Assembly (NCBI RefSeq): GCF_900112495.1
Contig: NZ_FOMA01000001.1
Coordinates: forward strand, 62,001 to 126,000
DNA length: 64,000 bases
Reading direction: 5' to 3'
Origin: Bacillus sp. OV322
GTDB taxonomy: Bacteria; Bacillota; Bacilli; Bacillales; DSM-1321
Shown: in pieces, positions 35,284 to 44,252 of the stretch
How positions within the stretch are numbered: position 1 is the stretch's first letter
Layout: each line of letters begins with the position of its first letter
Position numbers and translations under genes: made by a program
The notes under the pieces: generated by a model
Databases searched by the model: none
What the model was told of the DNA's origin: nothing
What the model saw: only the letters and a program-made list of their open reading frames with translations

Positions 35284-35760
35284 AAAATTCCTCCTCAATT
35301 AAAATAAAATTCTATTTTATTATTATAGATGACAGAATTTTTGTAAATTTAATTAATTCAGCAAATTTTGCGGATTTTCCGGAAGAATTGTTTGATAATC
35401 TCAGAAAAGGTCGGAAAGATAGGGGAAAAGGCCAGCAGGAACATGCGGCCTTTTCCCGAATGGAGAAAAACCATTTTAGGGTTCAATTGAAGAAAAATAA
35501 GTCTAAATGGCTAGTAAAAGAGATAGCAAATTATCCAGTTTGCTAAACCACCCAACTTAGGATGAATACATTTAGGGCAACATGGTGTTCCGTGATAATG
35601 ACTTCTATCATGTCTGTCACAGCTTTAATTAGCTGTACATAAAACCTGTGATTTTTTCTGGAGCAGGTGCAGATGCCATCCGGAAATCACGTGAAAAAGA
35701 AGAAACGTAATTTTAGTTTTTAGAAGAATATTTCTTTCTATTTTTTTTTGTTATGTAATA
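35284..35760. other. Intergenic region without a recognised gene
   Basis: About 480 bp between the aminopeptidase and the feo promoter. Two hairpins are visible without a T-run: TAGCAAA/TTTGCTA near 35523-35545 and GTGATTT..CTGG/CCGG..AAATCAC near 35648-35690. No reading frame with a binding site was found. Confidence 0.4.
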
Positions 35761-35778
35761 TAATGATACATATCAAAT

Positions 35779-35797
35779 GTAAATGATAATCATTTTC
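35779..35797 (+). promoter_or_regulatory. Fur box upstream of feoAB
   Basis: GTAAATGATAATCATTTTC matches the 19-bp Fur consensus GATAATGATAATCATTATC at about 15-16 positions and keeps the central dyad TGATAATCA. TTGACA at 35808-35813 with TATATT at 35833-35838 (19-bp spacing) and a TATAAT at 35759-35764 lie on either side. Iron-loaded Fur would repress feo. Confidence 0.9.
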
Positions 35798-35924
35798 ACA
35801 TCATTAATTGACAGGATAATCTGTCATTGAGCTATATTAGAACCAGGCTTCCAGCGGGCTGCCTGTAATCCATATTCAAAAAACATATATTGAGATACAT
35901 TTTTCACTGTTTGGGGGGATCAGC

Positions 35925-36155
35925 ATGTTAACAGGCTTAAAGGCAGGGGAAAAAGCAGTGGTTTTTAGCATGGTAAAGACAAACCAGCTAGTGAGAAGAA
36001 GGTTGCTTGATTTAGGGATTTGTGAAGGTTCTGAGGTTTGCCTTAGATGCATCATGCCATTTGGCGGCCCTTATATGATAGAATGCAATGGGCAATCTGT
36101 TGCCATCAGGCGCAGAGATGCTGACGAGATAGAAGTAGAGCGGGAATTGGCATGA
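35925..36155 (+). CDS. feoA: FeoA, ferrous iron transport accessory protein
   Basis: A 76-residue SH3-like protein. LTGLKAGEKAVVF, then RRRLLDLGICEGSEVCL and PYMIECNGQSVAIRRRDADEIEV are the classic FeoA phrases. It aids FeoB, probably by binding its cytoplasmic domain. The ATG has a G-rich site (GGGGGGATC). Its stop overlaps the feoB start by 4 bp, and the operon is Fur-controlled. Confidence 0.95.
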   Translation: MLTGLKAGEKAVVFSMVKTNQLVRRRLLDLGICEGSEVCLRCIMPFGGPYMIECNGQSVAIRRRDADEIEVERELA

Positions 36156-38149
36156 GCATTGCACTGCTTGGAAACCCGAATACAGGAAAAACCTCACTAT
36201 TCAACCACTTAACAGGTTCATACGAATATGTAGGAAACTGGAGCGGTGTAACGGTAGAAAAAAAGGTGGGCACATTAAAGCATTCAAGCGGAAAGATTAT
36301 TGATTTGCCAGGCGTTTATACTCTCAATCCTCTTTCACGGGATGAGGGGGTTGTCACTCAGTTCTTTTTGAATGAAACGTGCAGGACTGTGCTGAATATA
36401 CTGGATGCCTCCCAGCTTGAAAGAAACCTTCATTTGACCATGCAAATCATGGAGTATGGAAAGCCGATTGTTATAGGTTTGAATATGGGCGATGTTGCTG
36501 ATAAACGAGGCATTAAAATTAATGCAGGTAAGCTGAGCTCCATTTTAGGATCTCCTGTTGTTCCGATAACCGCAAGAAATGGATCAGGGTGTGATGAACT
36601 TGCAGAGGTAGTCGTTCAAGAAAACGTGCAGGGTTCATTAAACTCTTTCATTGATTATGGACAAGCGGTCGAGGAAGGCATTGCTCTTTTAGGAAAACAG
36701 CTGCCTGAAACACGATTATCTGTCCGCTGGCTGTGCCTTCAGCTTTTGGAAGGGAATCCTGATGTAAAGCATTATCTTGGTCAATATGCAGATCATCAAT
36801 GGCTTGAGGAGTTCATTTCTGTAATCAATCAAAAAGTCATAGCTTCCGGGAATTCGAAAAGCGTTGAATCTTATATATATGAAACAAGGCAGAAGAAGAT
36901 AAAAGAAATCATTCATGAAGTGATGGAGCGCAAAGAGACGAAAACACTCACCTTGACAGATCGTGTGGATGCGATTGTGACAAACAAATACCTTGGCATC
37001 CCTATTTTTTGCGGCGTCATGTATCTCATGTTTATGCTGACATTTGACTGGTTTGGCTTTCCGTTATCCAATGCCCTCGATGCCTTTATGTCAGGGCCGC
37101 TGACGAAAACGATTACCCTGATCCTGAATGCAGCAGGTGCATCCGGATTTATTAAATCGCTTATTTTGGATGGAATTGTGGCCGGTGTGGGCGGAGTGCT
37201 TGTATTTGTGCCTCAGATCTTTATTTTATTCTTATTCATATCCATCCTTGAGGATTCAGGCTATATGGCACGGGTGGCTCTGGTGATGGACCGGCTGATG
37301 GAATCTGTCGGGCTGAACGGAAAAGCATTCATTCCCATGATTATCGGATTTGGATGCAACGTACCCGGGATCATGTCTGCAAGAACAATTGAACAGCCTA
37401 AGGAAAGGCTGCTGACTATACTGCTTACACCTTTAATGTCCTGCTCGGCCAGGCTGCCCGTTTATACACTTTTTGCCGGCGCCTTCTTTGTGCACAATAA
37501 GGCTTTAATCGTATTATCGCTTTATTTGCTTGGAATAGCAGTCGCACTTGTTCTGGCAAAGATATTTTCTTCCACCATACTAAAAGGTGAAAGCTCCTTT
37601 TTTGTAATAGAGCTGCCGCCGTATCGCATGCCTCAGGGTAAAGCCCTTTGGAGAAGCACGTGGGATAAGGGAAAAGGCTTTGTTAAAAAGGCTGGAACAT
37701 TCATTTTTGCAGGCTCCGTTTTTATTTGGCTGCTTTCTAGCTCCGGCCTGTCCGGATGGGGAGTGAATATGGATGATAGTTTCCTTGCCATGATTGGCGG
37801 TACGGTCGCTCCACTGCTGGCACCTTTAGGATTTGGGACCTGGCAGGCTGGAGCATCGCTGATTACTGGATTTTTAGCAAAAGAAGCGATTATTTCATCG
37901 ATGAATATTATTTACCATACTTCAGGAGACGTTCGCCTGCAGGGATTGCTGGGTGATTTCTTTACACCGCTATCAGCATATAGCTTCATGGCATTTATCT
38001 TATTGTATATCCCTTGCCTGGCTACTACTGCGACTATCTTCAAAGAAACCAGCTCTAAGAAATGGACGTTCTTTGCTGTTATGTATGCTTTAATACTTGC
38101 CTACATCATTTCGATTGCCATTTATCAAGGAGGAAAATTATTTTTCTGA
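36152..38149 (+). CDS. feoB: FeoB, ferrous iron transporter
   Basis: A 665-residue Fe(II) importer. The N-terminal G domain has G1 GNPNTGKTSLFN (about residues 6-17), the switch I Thr in NWSGVTVEKK, G3 DLPGVYTL and G4 LNMGD in place of the usual NxxD. A helical spacer follows to about 260. Two Gate domains and about ten helices carry the Cys-containing pore motifs GFGCNVPGIMSAR and LMSCSARLPVYTLFAGAFF. The length is within the family range. It overlaps feoA by 4 bp. Confidence 0.95.
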   Translation: MSIALLGNPNTGKTSLFNHLTGSYEYVGNWSGVTVEKKVGTLKHSSGKIIDLPGVYTLNPLSRDEGVVTQFFLNETCRTVLNILDASQLERNLHLTMQIMEYGKPIVIGLNMGDVADKRGIKINAGKLSSILGSPVVPITARNGSGCDELAEVVVQENVQGSLNSFIDYGQAVEEGIALLGKQLPETRLSVRWLCLQLLEGNPDVKHYLGQYADHQWLEEFISVINQKVIASGNSKSVESYIYETRQKKIKEIIHEVMERKETKTLTLTDRVDAIVTNKYLGIPIFCGVMYLMFMLTFDWFGFPLSNALDAFMSGPLTKTITLILNAAGASGFIKSLILDGIVAGVGGVLVFVPQIFILFLFISILEDSGYMARVALVMDRLMESVGLNGKAFIPMIIGFGCNVPGIMSARTIEQPKERLLTILLTPLMSCSARLPVYTLFAGAFFVHNKALIVLSLYLLGIAVALVLAKIFSSTILKGESSFFVIELPPYRMPQGKALWRSTWDKGKGFVKKAGTFIFAGSVFIWLLSSSGLSGWGVNMDDSFLAMIGGTVAPLLAPLGFGTWQAGASLITGFLAKEAIISSMNIIYHTSGDVRLQGLLGDFFTPLSAYSFMAFILLYIPCLATTATIFKETSSKKWTFFAVMYALILAYIISIAIYQGGKLFF

Positions 38150-38163
38150 CAGGAGGCAGCATC

Positions 38164-38313
38164 ATGATTAATTTCATTTTAGGCGCATTGATCATTGGAT
38201 ATGCATCATGGGCCATGTATAAATTCATCAGCAAATCTAAACAGGGAAAATGCGGTGCTTGTGCGTTAAAGAAGTCTTGTTCATCAGATTGCAGTACAGG
38301 CCCGTTAAAATAA
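38164..38313 (+). CDS. FeoB-associated Cys-rich membrane protein
   Basis: A 49-residue protein with one transmembrane helix (IINFILGALIIGYASWAMYKF-like, residues 2-21). It is followed by a Lys-rich stretch and a Cys cluster GKCGACALKKSCSSDC (five Cys). The family (PF12669 type) is regularly encoded after feoB and is thought to help FeoB, perhaps in metal handling. AGGAGG lies 7 bases before the ATG and the gap after feoB is 14 bp, so it is in the operon. Confidence 0.88.
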   Translation: MINFILGALIIGYASWAMYKFISKSKQGKCGACALKKSCSSDCSTGPLK

Positions 38314-38382
38314 ATGTATTTTAAGCTGCCGGTACATGGCGGCTTTTATTTCTTGGCAGAGGTCTTAAGAGGCGGTGAGAGT

Positions 38383-38853
38383 GTGAATAAGCAGGATATT
38401 ATTGAGATAGTCTCCGACAAGATCAAGCTTGTCAGGGTGGAAATGGGTTATACACAGGATAAAATGGCGGAAATAATCGGTCTGTCAAAAAAAACTCTGG
38501 TTCAAATTGAAAAAGGCAGAACCCGGGCTGGCTGGACGGCAGTGATTGCCATATGTGCGCTTTTTCGCGAAAGCGATGTTATACAATCTTCCTTTGGAGG
38601 AGATCCGCTTGAAGCGGTTGAAACGGTCGCCAGGGCCGGTGCAGATTTTAAAAAGGAAAAAACAATGGGCGGCAAGGTCTGGTGGAAGGAAGTCTCTTCC
38701 GAATATGGATTTGTGCTTCAGCAAAATATGATCAGCCAGCATTACCGTATATTGGATGAGGATAATTACCGGCTTTACAGTACAGCCGGCAAACAAGATG
38801 CAGTACAAAGATACCAGGAGCTGGTAAACGGGAGGCACAATAAACCAAGCTGA
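38383..38853 (+). CDS. XRE-family helix-turn-helix regulator at the end of the feo operon
   Basis: A 156-residue protein. The HTH_3 domain covers residues about 8-62 (IKLVRVEMGYTQDKMAEIIGLSKKTLVQIEKGRTRAGW). A C-terminal part of about 80 residues, with KVWWKEVSSEYGFVLQQNMISQHYRILDEDNYRLYST, has no family I can name. GTG 38383 has GGTGAGA upstream; starting at the upstream ATG would add a poor 23-residue leader. It is 69 bp after the Cys-rich gene on the same strand without a terminator between, so it may be co-regulated by iron and act on the operon or other iron genes. That link is inference. Confidence 0.8.
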   Translation: MNKQDIIEIVSDKIKLVRVEMGYTQDKMAEIIGLSKKTLVQIEKGRTRAGWTAVIAICALFRESDVIQSSFGGDPLEAVETVARAGADFKKEKTMGGKVWWKEVSSEYGFVLQQNMISQHYRILDEDNYRLYSTAGKQDAVQRYQELVNGRHNKPS

Positions 38854-38953
38854 ATTTGATGTAAATAATCGGAGGCTGCATGGTGCTTATGCAGCCGCCA
38901 GTCAAAAGCAGAGCCTTATGGAAACTGAAGTTTAGGCAGGGAGATGTTAAGCA

Positions 38954-39475
38954 CTATTTAGCTATCAGGACAGGACAAGATGCATCCTTAATTATGGAGC
39001 TCCCGGTGCTTCCTGTGAACAATTTTTGAATCCCCGATTTTCCGCTGTTTCCGACTATAATCACATCTGCACCAATTCGCTCAGCATAGCTGCTGATGCT
39101 TTCTGCAGGATTCCCTTCGAGTATTTCAAAGTTCCCGTCCACACCGTTTTCGCTGAGGATACTTAAGCAGTGGCTTTCTGCTGCTGTCACACTATTTGAA
39201 ACTACAAGATGTGTTTCAGCATCTCTGTTATAGTTATTCTCTACCGGCAGCACGGGATGCATTTGGGTCGGATCAATATAATAGCCGTCATTTGCTAATC
39301 CGGCAGACCCAGGATTCCCCACGGCTCTTTGCTCTACTCTTTCATTATAAACATGGGCAATAGTAAGTTTGGATTCAGGGATTCTTTCTTTGAAGTAAAT
39401 TCCGTATTCGATGGCTCTCTTTCCTTCATCACTGCCGTCATAGGCAACTACAATTTGTTTAAAAGAAATGGACAT
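38954..39475 (-). CDS. Universal stress protein, UspA family
   Basis: A 173-residue single Usp domain. KQIVVAYDGSDEGKRAIEYGI (residues about 6-26, split) forms the first strand and helix. The ATP-binding loop is in VIIVGNSGKSGIQKLFTGSTGSSIIKDASCPVLIAK (G-2x-G-9x-G-S pattern). An insertion of about 35 residues in the middle (GNPGSAGLANDGYYIDP) is longer than in most single-domain Usps. ATG 39475 is chosen because the site AGGAG is 9 bases upstream; the ATG at 39484 abuts it. It would bind ATP and act in stress survival. Confidence 0.88.
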   Translation of the reverse strand: MSISFKQIVVAYDGSDEGKRAIEYGIYFKERIPESKLTIAHVYNERVEQRAVGNPGSAGLANDGYYIDPTQMHPVLPVENNYNRDAETHLVVSNSVTAAESHCLSILSENGVDGNFEILEGNPAESISSYAERIGADVIIVGNSGKSGIQKLFTGSTGSSIIKDASCPVLIAK

Positions 39476-39754
39476 ATGTTTCATCTCCTGACATGAAAAT
39501 TTATTAGGCTCTGCATGCCTTGCCTGATGACTGCGGCTCCCGGTGCCAGACTTTCAGGAGTCTAATGAATCTGCCGCAATCAGCAAAGTGCTTAAACAAA
39601 GCCAATATTCGTATTCTTTGAATTAACTTTTTAATACCCCATTTTACGGAAATTATCCATGTTCCCTGGAAATGATGAAAAATAAGGGATTTTAGGTAAT
39701 GGCCAAATAATATAAAGACAGATTTTTTTGTCACAGTATAAGAAAAAAGTACCA

Positions 39755-39783
39755 TTACATACCGGAAAAAAAAGCACTATAAT
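39755..39783 (+). promoter_or_regulatory. Sigma-A promoter of the small gene at 39.8 kb
   Basis: TTACAT (39755-39760), 17 bp, TATAAT (39778-39783). Transcription would start near 39790, within 20 bases of the small frame. The remainder of 39476-39754 holds no gene. Confidence 0.7.
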
Positions 39784-39806
39784 TGTGGCAAATGAAGTGA
39801 AAAGGG

Positions 39807-39998
39807 GTGGTTGAAATAATACATGCCAATGTTCACCCGACCATAAGACGATGTCTGCAGCACTTGGATGTCATCGGGACGGACCATAAAACAAGACAGT
39901 TAGTGTATATGTATATGGAGACATTATGCAGGGAACTCGCCACCGGAGAATCAAATCAACTAAAAGAGGCAAAAGTACAGAGGCCATTCATTCTGTAA
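39807..39998 (+). CDS. Small protein (63 aa) with an awkward start, unknown function
   Basis: The frame from GTG 39807 encodes a soluble, His- and Arg-rich product (HANVHPTIRRCLQHLDVIGT, then QLVYMYMETLCRELATGE) with two Cys. A clean promoter lies 24 bp upstream and a strong terminator 22 bp downstream, so a transcript is nearly certain. The GTG overlaps the G-rich site AAAGGGG, which is too close. No better in-frame ATG exists until residue 35. The true start may be a rare codon, or the RNA may be non-coding. Confidence 0.45.
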   Translation: MVEIIHANVHPTIRRCLQHLDVIGTDHKTRQLVYMYMETLCRELATGESNQLKEAKVQRPFIL

Positions 39999-40020
39999 TG
40001 ACATAAGCATGTAGCCTGCA

Positions 40021-40052
40021 AGGCAGCCGTTAAACCGCGGCTGCCTTTTTCT
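40021..40052 (+). terminator. Terminator of the small transcript
   Basis: AGGCAGCCG pairs with CGGCTGCCT around an 8-base loop, followed by five T. Confidence 0.88.
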
Positions 40053-40195
40053 GTCCAATATGATCGGCTGCATGAGAAAAAGAGATAGTTTACATGATAT
40101 TAGGAAAAATATATACAGAGTATGAACTAAAAAGTGGGTAAAGGAATTAAAAGCTGTTAAAATTGGTTTTGCCATCGCAAAAATAGGGAGGCATT

Positions 40196-42196
40196 ATGAA
40201 AAGAATCGAAAGAAACAGAAAAAAATACAGAAAAAAAGCATGGCCGCGTATTCTGGCGGTCTTCTGCATTATTGCAATAGTGGCGGTAGGATTTTCAGCC
40301 TTTTACAGGCCGAAAATCAATTTAAATGATAAACTTGCACGCCCTACGGAAATTTATGATGGAAAGGGCGTGCTTGCAAGCAGGATCACATCAAATAAAA
40401 CTGAAGGGGTTCCAATTGATAAAATTCCAGAATCAATGAAAAATGCTGTGATATCAATTGAAGACCGCCGTTTTTATGAACATCATGGGATTGATTATCA
40501 AGGCATCATGCGGGCTCTCTTAACAGATATTAAAGCAAGGGGTGTAGTTGAAGGAGGAAGTACCATTACACAGCAGCTTGTAAAAATATCCTTATTGAAG
40601 CCTGAGAGGACCTTTAAGAGAAAATGGGAAGAATTTTTCCTTGCCCGTGAAGTGGAAAGAAAATATAAAAAAAGCGAAATTATGGAAATGTATTTAAATC
40701 AGGTATATTTTGGCCATGGAGCTTGGGGAATCCAAAAAGCTTCAGAAATTTATTTTGGGAAAGACCCGTCAAAATTGACCTTATCAGAGAGCGCTGCACT
40801 TGCCGGAATGATCAATGCACCGTCAGCGCTTGACCCCTATAAATATATGGATAAGACCATTGAGCGGAGAAACCTTGTTTTATCCAGAATGAAATCCAAT
40901 GGAAAACTGAAAAAAGGTGAATATTCACAGGCGAGAAATGAAAGGTTAAAACTTGATGGAAGAAACCTTAAGGATCCACTAAAGGGGAAATTTCCTTATT
41001 ATGTAAATCAGGTCCTTCGTGAAGCAGCTGGAAAGTATCATTTGAATACGGATGAGCTGCTAAGAGGCGGTTACAAGATTTTCACTGCCCTTGACCAGGG
41101 GATGCAGGCGGATGCAGAAAATGTTTATAATAATGAGCTCGATTTTCTGGATCGTTCAAACAAAGGAGCCGTACAAAGCAGTGCTGTATTAATGGACCCA
41201 AAATCTGGCGGCATTCAAGCATTAATAGGGGGACGGGGAGAACATGTTTTTCTGGGATACAACCGCGCCTCCCAGCTAAGAGCCCAGCCAGGATCTGCTA
41301 TGAAGCCGCTCGCTGTTTATACCCCTGCACTAGAGGAAGGTTATGAAATCACAAGTGAGTTAAAAGATGAAAAAATGAAATTTGGGAACTATGAGCCATC
41401 CAATCTTAATGGTCAATATGAAGGACAAGTTCCCATGTATGAAGCAGCCATGAAATCCCTCAATGTCCCTACTGTCTGGCTGCTTAATGAAATAGGAGCT
41501 GATAAGGGCGTCGATGCTCTCAAAAGGTTCGGGATACCGCTTGATAAAAAGGATAAAAGTTTAGCTCTTGCATTGGGCGGGATGGATAAAGGGGTTTCTC
41601 CGCTGGATATGGCAGAAGCTTACTCGGCATTTGCCAATAATGGTACACGGTCAGATGCCCATACCATTGTCAAAATTGAAAACTCTGAGGGGAAAGAGAT
41701 CGCTCACTGGACAAAGAAGAAGACAAAAGTGACAACAAAAAAGGTTGCTGAGAAAATAACCAGCATGCTTCTTGGTGTTGTTAAATACGGGACAGGGAAG
41801 AATGCAGCTGTTCCCGGTTATGAAATTGCCGGTAAGACTGGCTCTGCCCAGGCAGTAATAAATGGAAGGGACCAAGGCGTTAAGGATCAATGGTTTGTAG
41901 GATATACGCCAAAATTGGTTGGTGCAGTATGGGCAGGAACTGATAAAACTGATTCAAGCAACTATCTGACAACACACAGCAGTGAAGGGGCTGCCATTGT
42001 TTTTAAAAAAATCATGTCAAAGGCTTTGGCCAAAGAGCATCCGGAATCTTTTAATGTACAGGATATAGGCCCTCTCATTGAAGAGAGGCAAAAGGAAAAA
42101 GAACAGCAGGATAAGTGGAAATACTGGCTGGAACAAGGCGGAAATCTCAAAAAGAACTTTGACAAATGGAAGAACAGAATATTTAAATGGAAATAG
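40196..42196 (+). CDS. Class A penicillin-binding protein (glycosyltransferase and transpeptidase)
   Basis: A 666-residue bifunctional peptidoglycan synthase. It has a basic cytoplasmic tail and one anchor helix (ILAVFCIIAIVAVGFSAF, about residues 19-36). The GT51 domain has EDRRFYEHHGID (catalytic Glu, about residue 89), GGSTITQQLVK and a second catalytic Glu region. The transpeptidase domain has SxxK in QPGSAMKPLAVYT (about 362-374), SxN-like SLNVPTVW and KTGS in AGKTGSAQAV (about 550). The length fits PBP4/PbpD or PBP2d/PbpG of B. subtilis rather than PBP1 (over 800 residues). GGGAGG is 6 bases before the ATG. Monocistronic. Confidence 0.92.
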   Translation: MKRIERNRKKYRKKAWPRILAVFCIIAIVAVGFSAFYRPKINLNDKLARPTEIYDGKGVLASRITSNKTEGVPIDKIPESMKNAVISIEDRRFYEHHGIDYQGIMRALLTDIKARGVVEGGSTITQQLVKISLLKPERTFKRKWEEFFLAREVERKYKKSEIMEMYLNQVYFGHGAWGIQKASEIYFGKDPSKLTLSESAALAGMINAPSALDPYKYMDKTIERRNLVLSRMKSNGKLKKGEYSQARNERLKLDGRNLKDPLKGKFPYYVNQVLREAAGKYHLNTDELLRGGYKIFTALDQGMQADAENVYNNELDFLDRSNKGAVQSSAVLMDPKSGGIQALIGGRGEHVFLGYNRASQLRAQPGSAMKPLAVYTPALEEGYEITSELKDEKMKFGNYEPSNLNGQYEGQVPMYEAAMKSLNVPTVWLLNEIGADKGVDALKRFGIPLDKKDKSLALALGGMDKGVSPLDMAEAYSAFANNGTRSDAHTIVKIENSEGKEIAHWTKKKTKVTTKKVAEKITSMLLGVVKYGTGKNAAVPGYEIAGKTGSAQAVINGRDQGVKDQWFVGYTPKLVGAVWAGTDKTDSSNYLTTHSSEGAAIVFKKIMSKALAKEHPESFNVQDIGPLIEERQKEKEQQDKWKYWLEQGGNLKKNFDKWKNRIFKWK

Positions 42197-42213
42197 CACT
42201 TCTGAAAGCAGAA

Positions 42214-42249
42214 AAATAAGCCGTGTGCTTCTGAACACGGCTTATTTTT
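42214..42249 (+). terminator. Terminator after the PBP gene
   Basis: AAATAAGCCGTGT pairs with ACACGGCTTATTT around an 8-base loop. Confidence 0.9.
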
Positions 42250-42296
42250 CAGCATTTTCTGGGTTATTGCAGATGGAAGCTATTTCAGGAAAGTAA

Positions 42297-42325
42297 AAAA
42301 GCCGCCATTTTTAAAAGGCAGCCTT
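42297..42325 (-). terminator. Terminator of the HPr-like gene
   Basis: On the minus strand GCTGCC pairs with GGCGGC (one G-U) around TTTTAAAAAT, followed by six T. Confidence 0.75.
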
Positions 42326-42348
42326 CAGATGTTGTTCGCGGAATATCA

Positions 42349-42675
42349 TTATATCTGTATAGTCTGTTCGGGATTGGCAAAGAATTTAAACTTATCATTT
42401 TGCCAAATCGTTGATGAGTGGCAGCAATCCTTTATGCTTTGGAGAGTTTCCTGAACGTTGGCTCCTTCAATGATTACTTTGATATCCGAACATTCATTAA
42501 GTGTGAGCATGAAGGATACGAGACTTGAAAGCTTGGCAGAATCAACGATTTTTTGCTTGCACATGAAATACGCAGTGCTCCCGGAATTTTTGGTAATTTG
42601 GTATAATTCCATTAATTGTCTCATGGTCAGCTTCTTATTTAATGAAACTTCAGTGGAAATCAATTCACTCATCAT
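42349..42675 (-). CDS. HPr-like protein lacking the phosphorylated histidine
   Basis: A 108-residue protein whose middle (about residues 13-84) follows the HPr fold order. The first-loop phrase KKLTMRQLMELYQITK takes the place of the HPr active-site loop GIHARPATVLVQTA. A strand pair, SSLVSFMLTLN in place of the Ser46 helix, DIKVIIEGANVQETLQSIKD in place of AEITISASGADENDALNALEE, and an extra C-terminal tail of about 20 residues complete it. The His-15 position reads Thr, so it cannot relay phosphate in the PTS. A serine remains near the Ser46 position. AGGAG is 7 bases before the ATG. The HPr relation is by eye. It may be a regulatory offshoot, as Crh is. Confidence 0.65.
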   Translation of the reverse strand: MMSELISTEVSLNKKLTMRQLMELYQITKNSGSTAYFMCKQKIVDSAKLSSLVSFMLTLNECSDIKVIIEGANVQETLQSIKDCCHSSTIWQNDKFKFFANPEQTIQI

Positions 42676-42917
42676 GTTTTTCTCCTTTTGTTAGTGATAT
42701 TTTATATAAAAATTCTTAATCGGTAGGGTTATGGTTGATATTTACCCCGGGCACATCTTTTAAAACCTTTGATGTGCAGAAAAAATGCTATTGTAAGAAA
42801 GTTAATTATTATTAATGAAAATTTATTGAAGTAAATGGCTGGCTTAAGCACTTTACTGATTGAACCGGGAATCACCAGGCAAGTTAAACAGAGAATACAT
42901 TGGAGGGTGAATGCAAT

Positions 42918-44096
42918 ATGCTTACGCTAATAAAAAATGGAGAAGTATATGCCCCTGAATATATTGGGAAAAAGGATGTACTGCTTGTTGCCGATAAAAT
43001 AGGTTTTATAGAAGATGAAATTGAAATTCCAGAATCCTTTGATCAAGTAAAAGTAATACAGGCATCAGGAAAGCTTGTAGTGCCGGGTTTTATAGATGCC
43101 CATGTTCATATTATAGGCGGCGGAGGCGAGGGAGGTTACAAAACAAGAACACCGGAAATTCAGCTGACAGATGCAACACTTGCAGGCATTACTACACTGG
43201 TTGGGGTAATTGGAACAGATGGAACGACAAGAACCATGCCTGCGCTGCTTGCCAAGGCAAGAGCTCTTGAAGAAGAAGGAATTACCTGCTTTGTGCATAC
43301 AGGCTCTTATCAGGTGCCAGTTAAAACGTTAACCGGAAAAATAGAGGATGATTTAATTTTAATTGATAAAATTATCGGAGTAGGGGAAATAGCCATAGCA
43401 GACCATAGATCATCACAGCCTTCAGCGGAGGAAATTGCAAGACTCTCCTCAGAGGCCCGTGTTGGGGGCTTACTATCCGGAAAATCAGGAGTTGTCAATA
43501 TCCATGTTGGAGACAGTATGGATCATCTAGAGGTGATTGAGCAAGTCGTAGAAAAAACCGAGGTGCCAATCAGCCAATTCTATCCGACGCATATTAACAG
43601 AAACCATCATTTATTTCATGCAGGAATTAAATATGCGAAAAATGGCGGATATATTGACTTTACGACAAGTACCATCAAAAAATTCATTGAAGATGGAGAA
43701 GTGAAGGCAAGTACTGCTCTAAAGCTGGCACTTGAAGCAGGTGTGGACATCAGCAGAATGACCTTTACCTCTGATGGGCAGGCAAGCCTGCCCGATTTTG
43801 ACAGCACCGGAAATTTGGCAGGGCTTAGTATAGGAAAATGCATGTCTTTATATGAAGCTGTTAAGGACGCGATCACTATTGATGGAGTATCGGCAGAGAA
43901 TAGCTTTCGGGCAGTAACAGAAAACCCTGCAAATATTTTAAAACTCTCCCAAAAAGGGAGAATAGAAGCTGGAAAAGATGCAGATATTTTGCTTATGCAT
44001 AAAGAGACATATCAAATTGAAACGGTATTTGCCAAAGGGCGGATGATGGTCGAAAATGGCCAAGCCTTGATAAGGGGAACATTTGAAGGGGAATAA
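42918..44096 (+). CDS. iadA: Isoaspartyl dipeptidase (beta-aspartyl peptidase IadA)
   Basis: A 392-residue amidohydrolase that cleaves beta-aspartyl dipeptides from damaged proteins. The di-metal site starts with GFIDAHVHIIGGGGEGG (about residues 58-74). Then come IGVGEIAIADHRSSQPSAEE, with the glycine-rich bridge region, VNIHVGDS and PTHINRNHHLF (His ligands), and TFTSDGQASLPDFD (catalytic Asp). The amidohydrolase tail is GRIEAGKDADILLM. ATG 42918 is chosen because GGAGGGTG is 9 bases upstream. It stands alone after a 240-bp gap. Confidence 0.92.
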   Translation: MLTLIKNGEVYAPEYIGKKDVLLVADKIGFIEDEIEIPESFDQVKVIQASGKLVVPGFIDAHVHIIGGGGEGGYKTRTPEIQLTDATLAGITTLVGVIGTDGTTRTMPALLAKARALEEEGITCFVHTGSYQVPVKTLTGKIEDDLILIDKIIGVGEIAIADHRSSQPSAEEIARLSSEARVGGLLSGKSGVVNIHVGDSMDHLEVIEQVVEKTEVPISQFYPTHINRNHHLFHAGIKYAKNGGYIDFTTSTIKKFIEDGEVKASTALKLALEAGVDISRMTFTSDGQASLPDFDSTGNLAGLSIGKCMSLYEAVKDAITIDGVSAENSFRAVTENPANILKLSQKGRIEAGKDADILLMHKETYQIETVFAKGRMMVENGQALIRGTFEGE

Positions 44097-44252
44097 TTAT
44101 TAATAAAATACTGTATTAAGCCATTGCTAATACGGCATGCGGACATTCTTCTCAGACTATAGTCGGAGAGAAAAAACAGCGGCAGGCTATATATTAAAAT
44201 AACCCTTTTCTGTATAATTATGTTAATAAAAATAAGAAGAGGCAGGTTTAAT

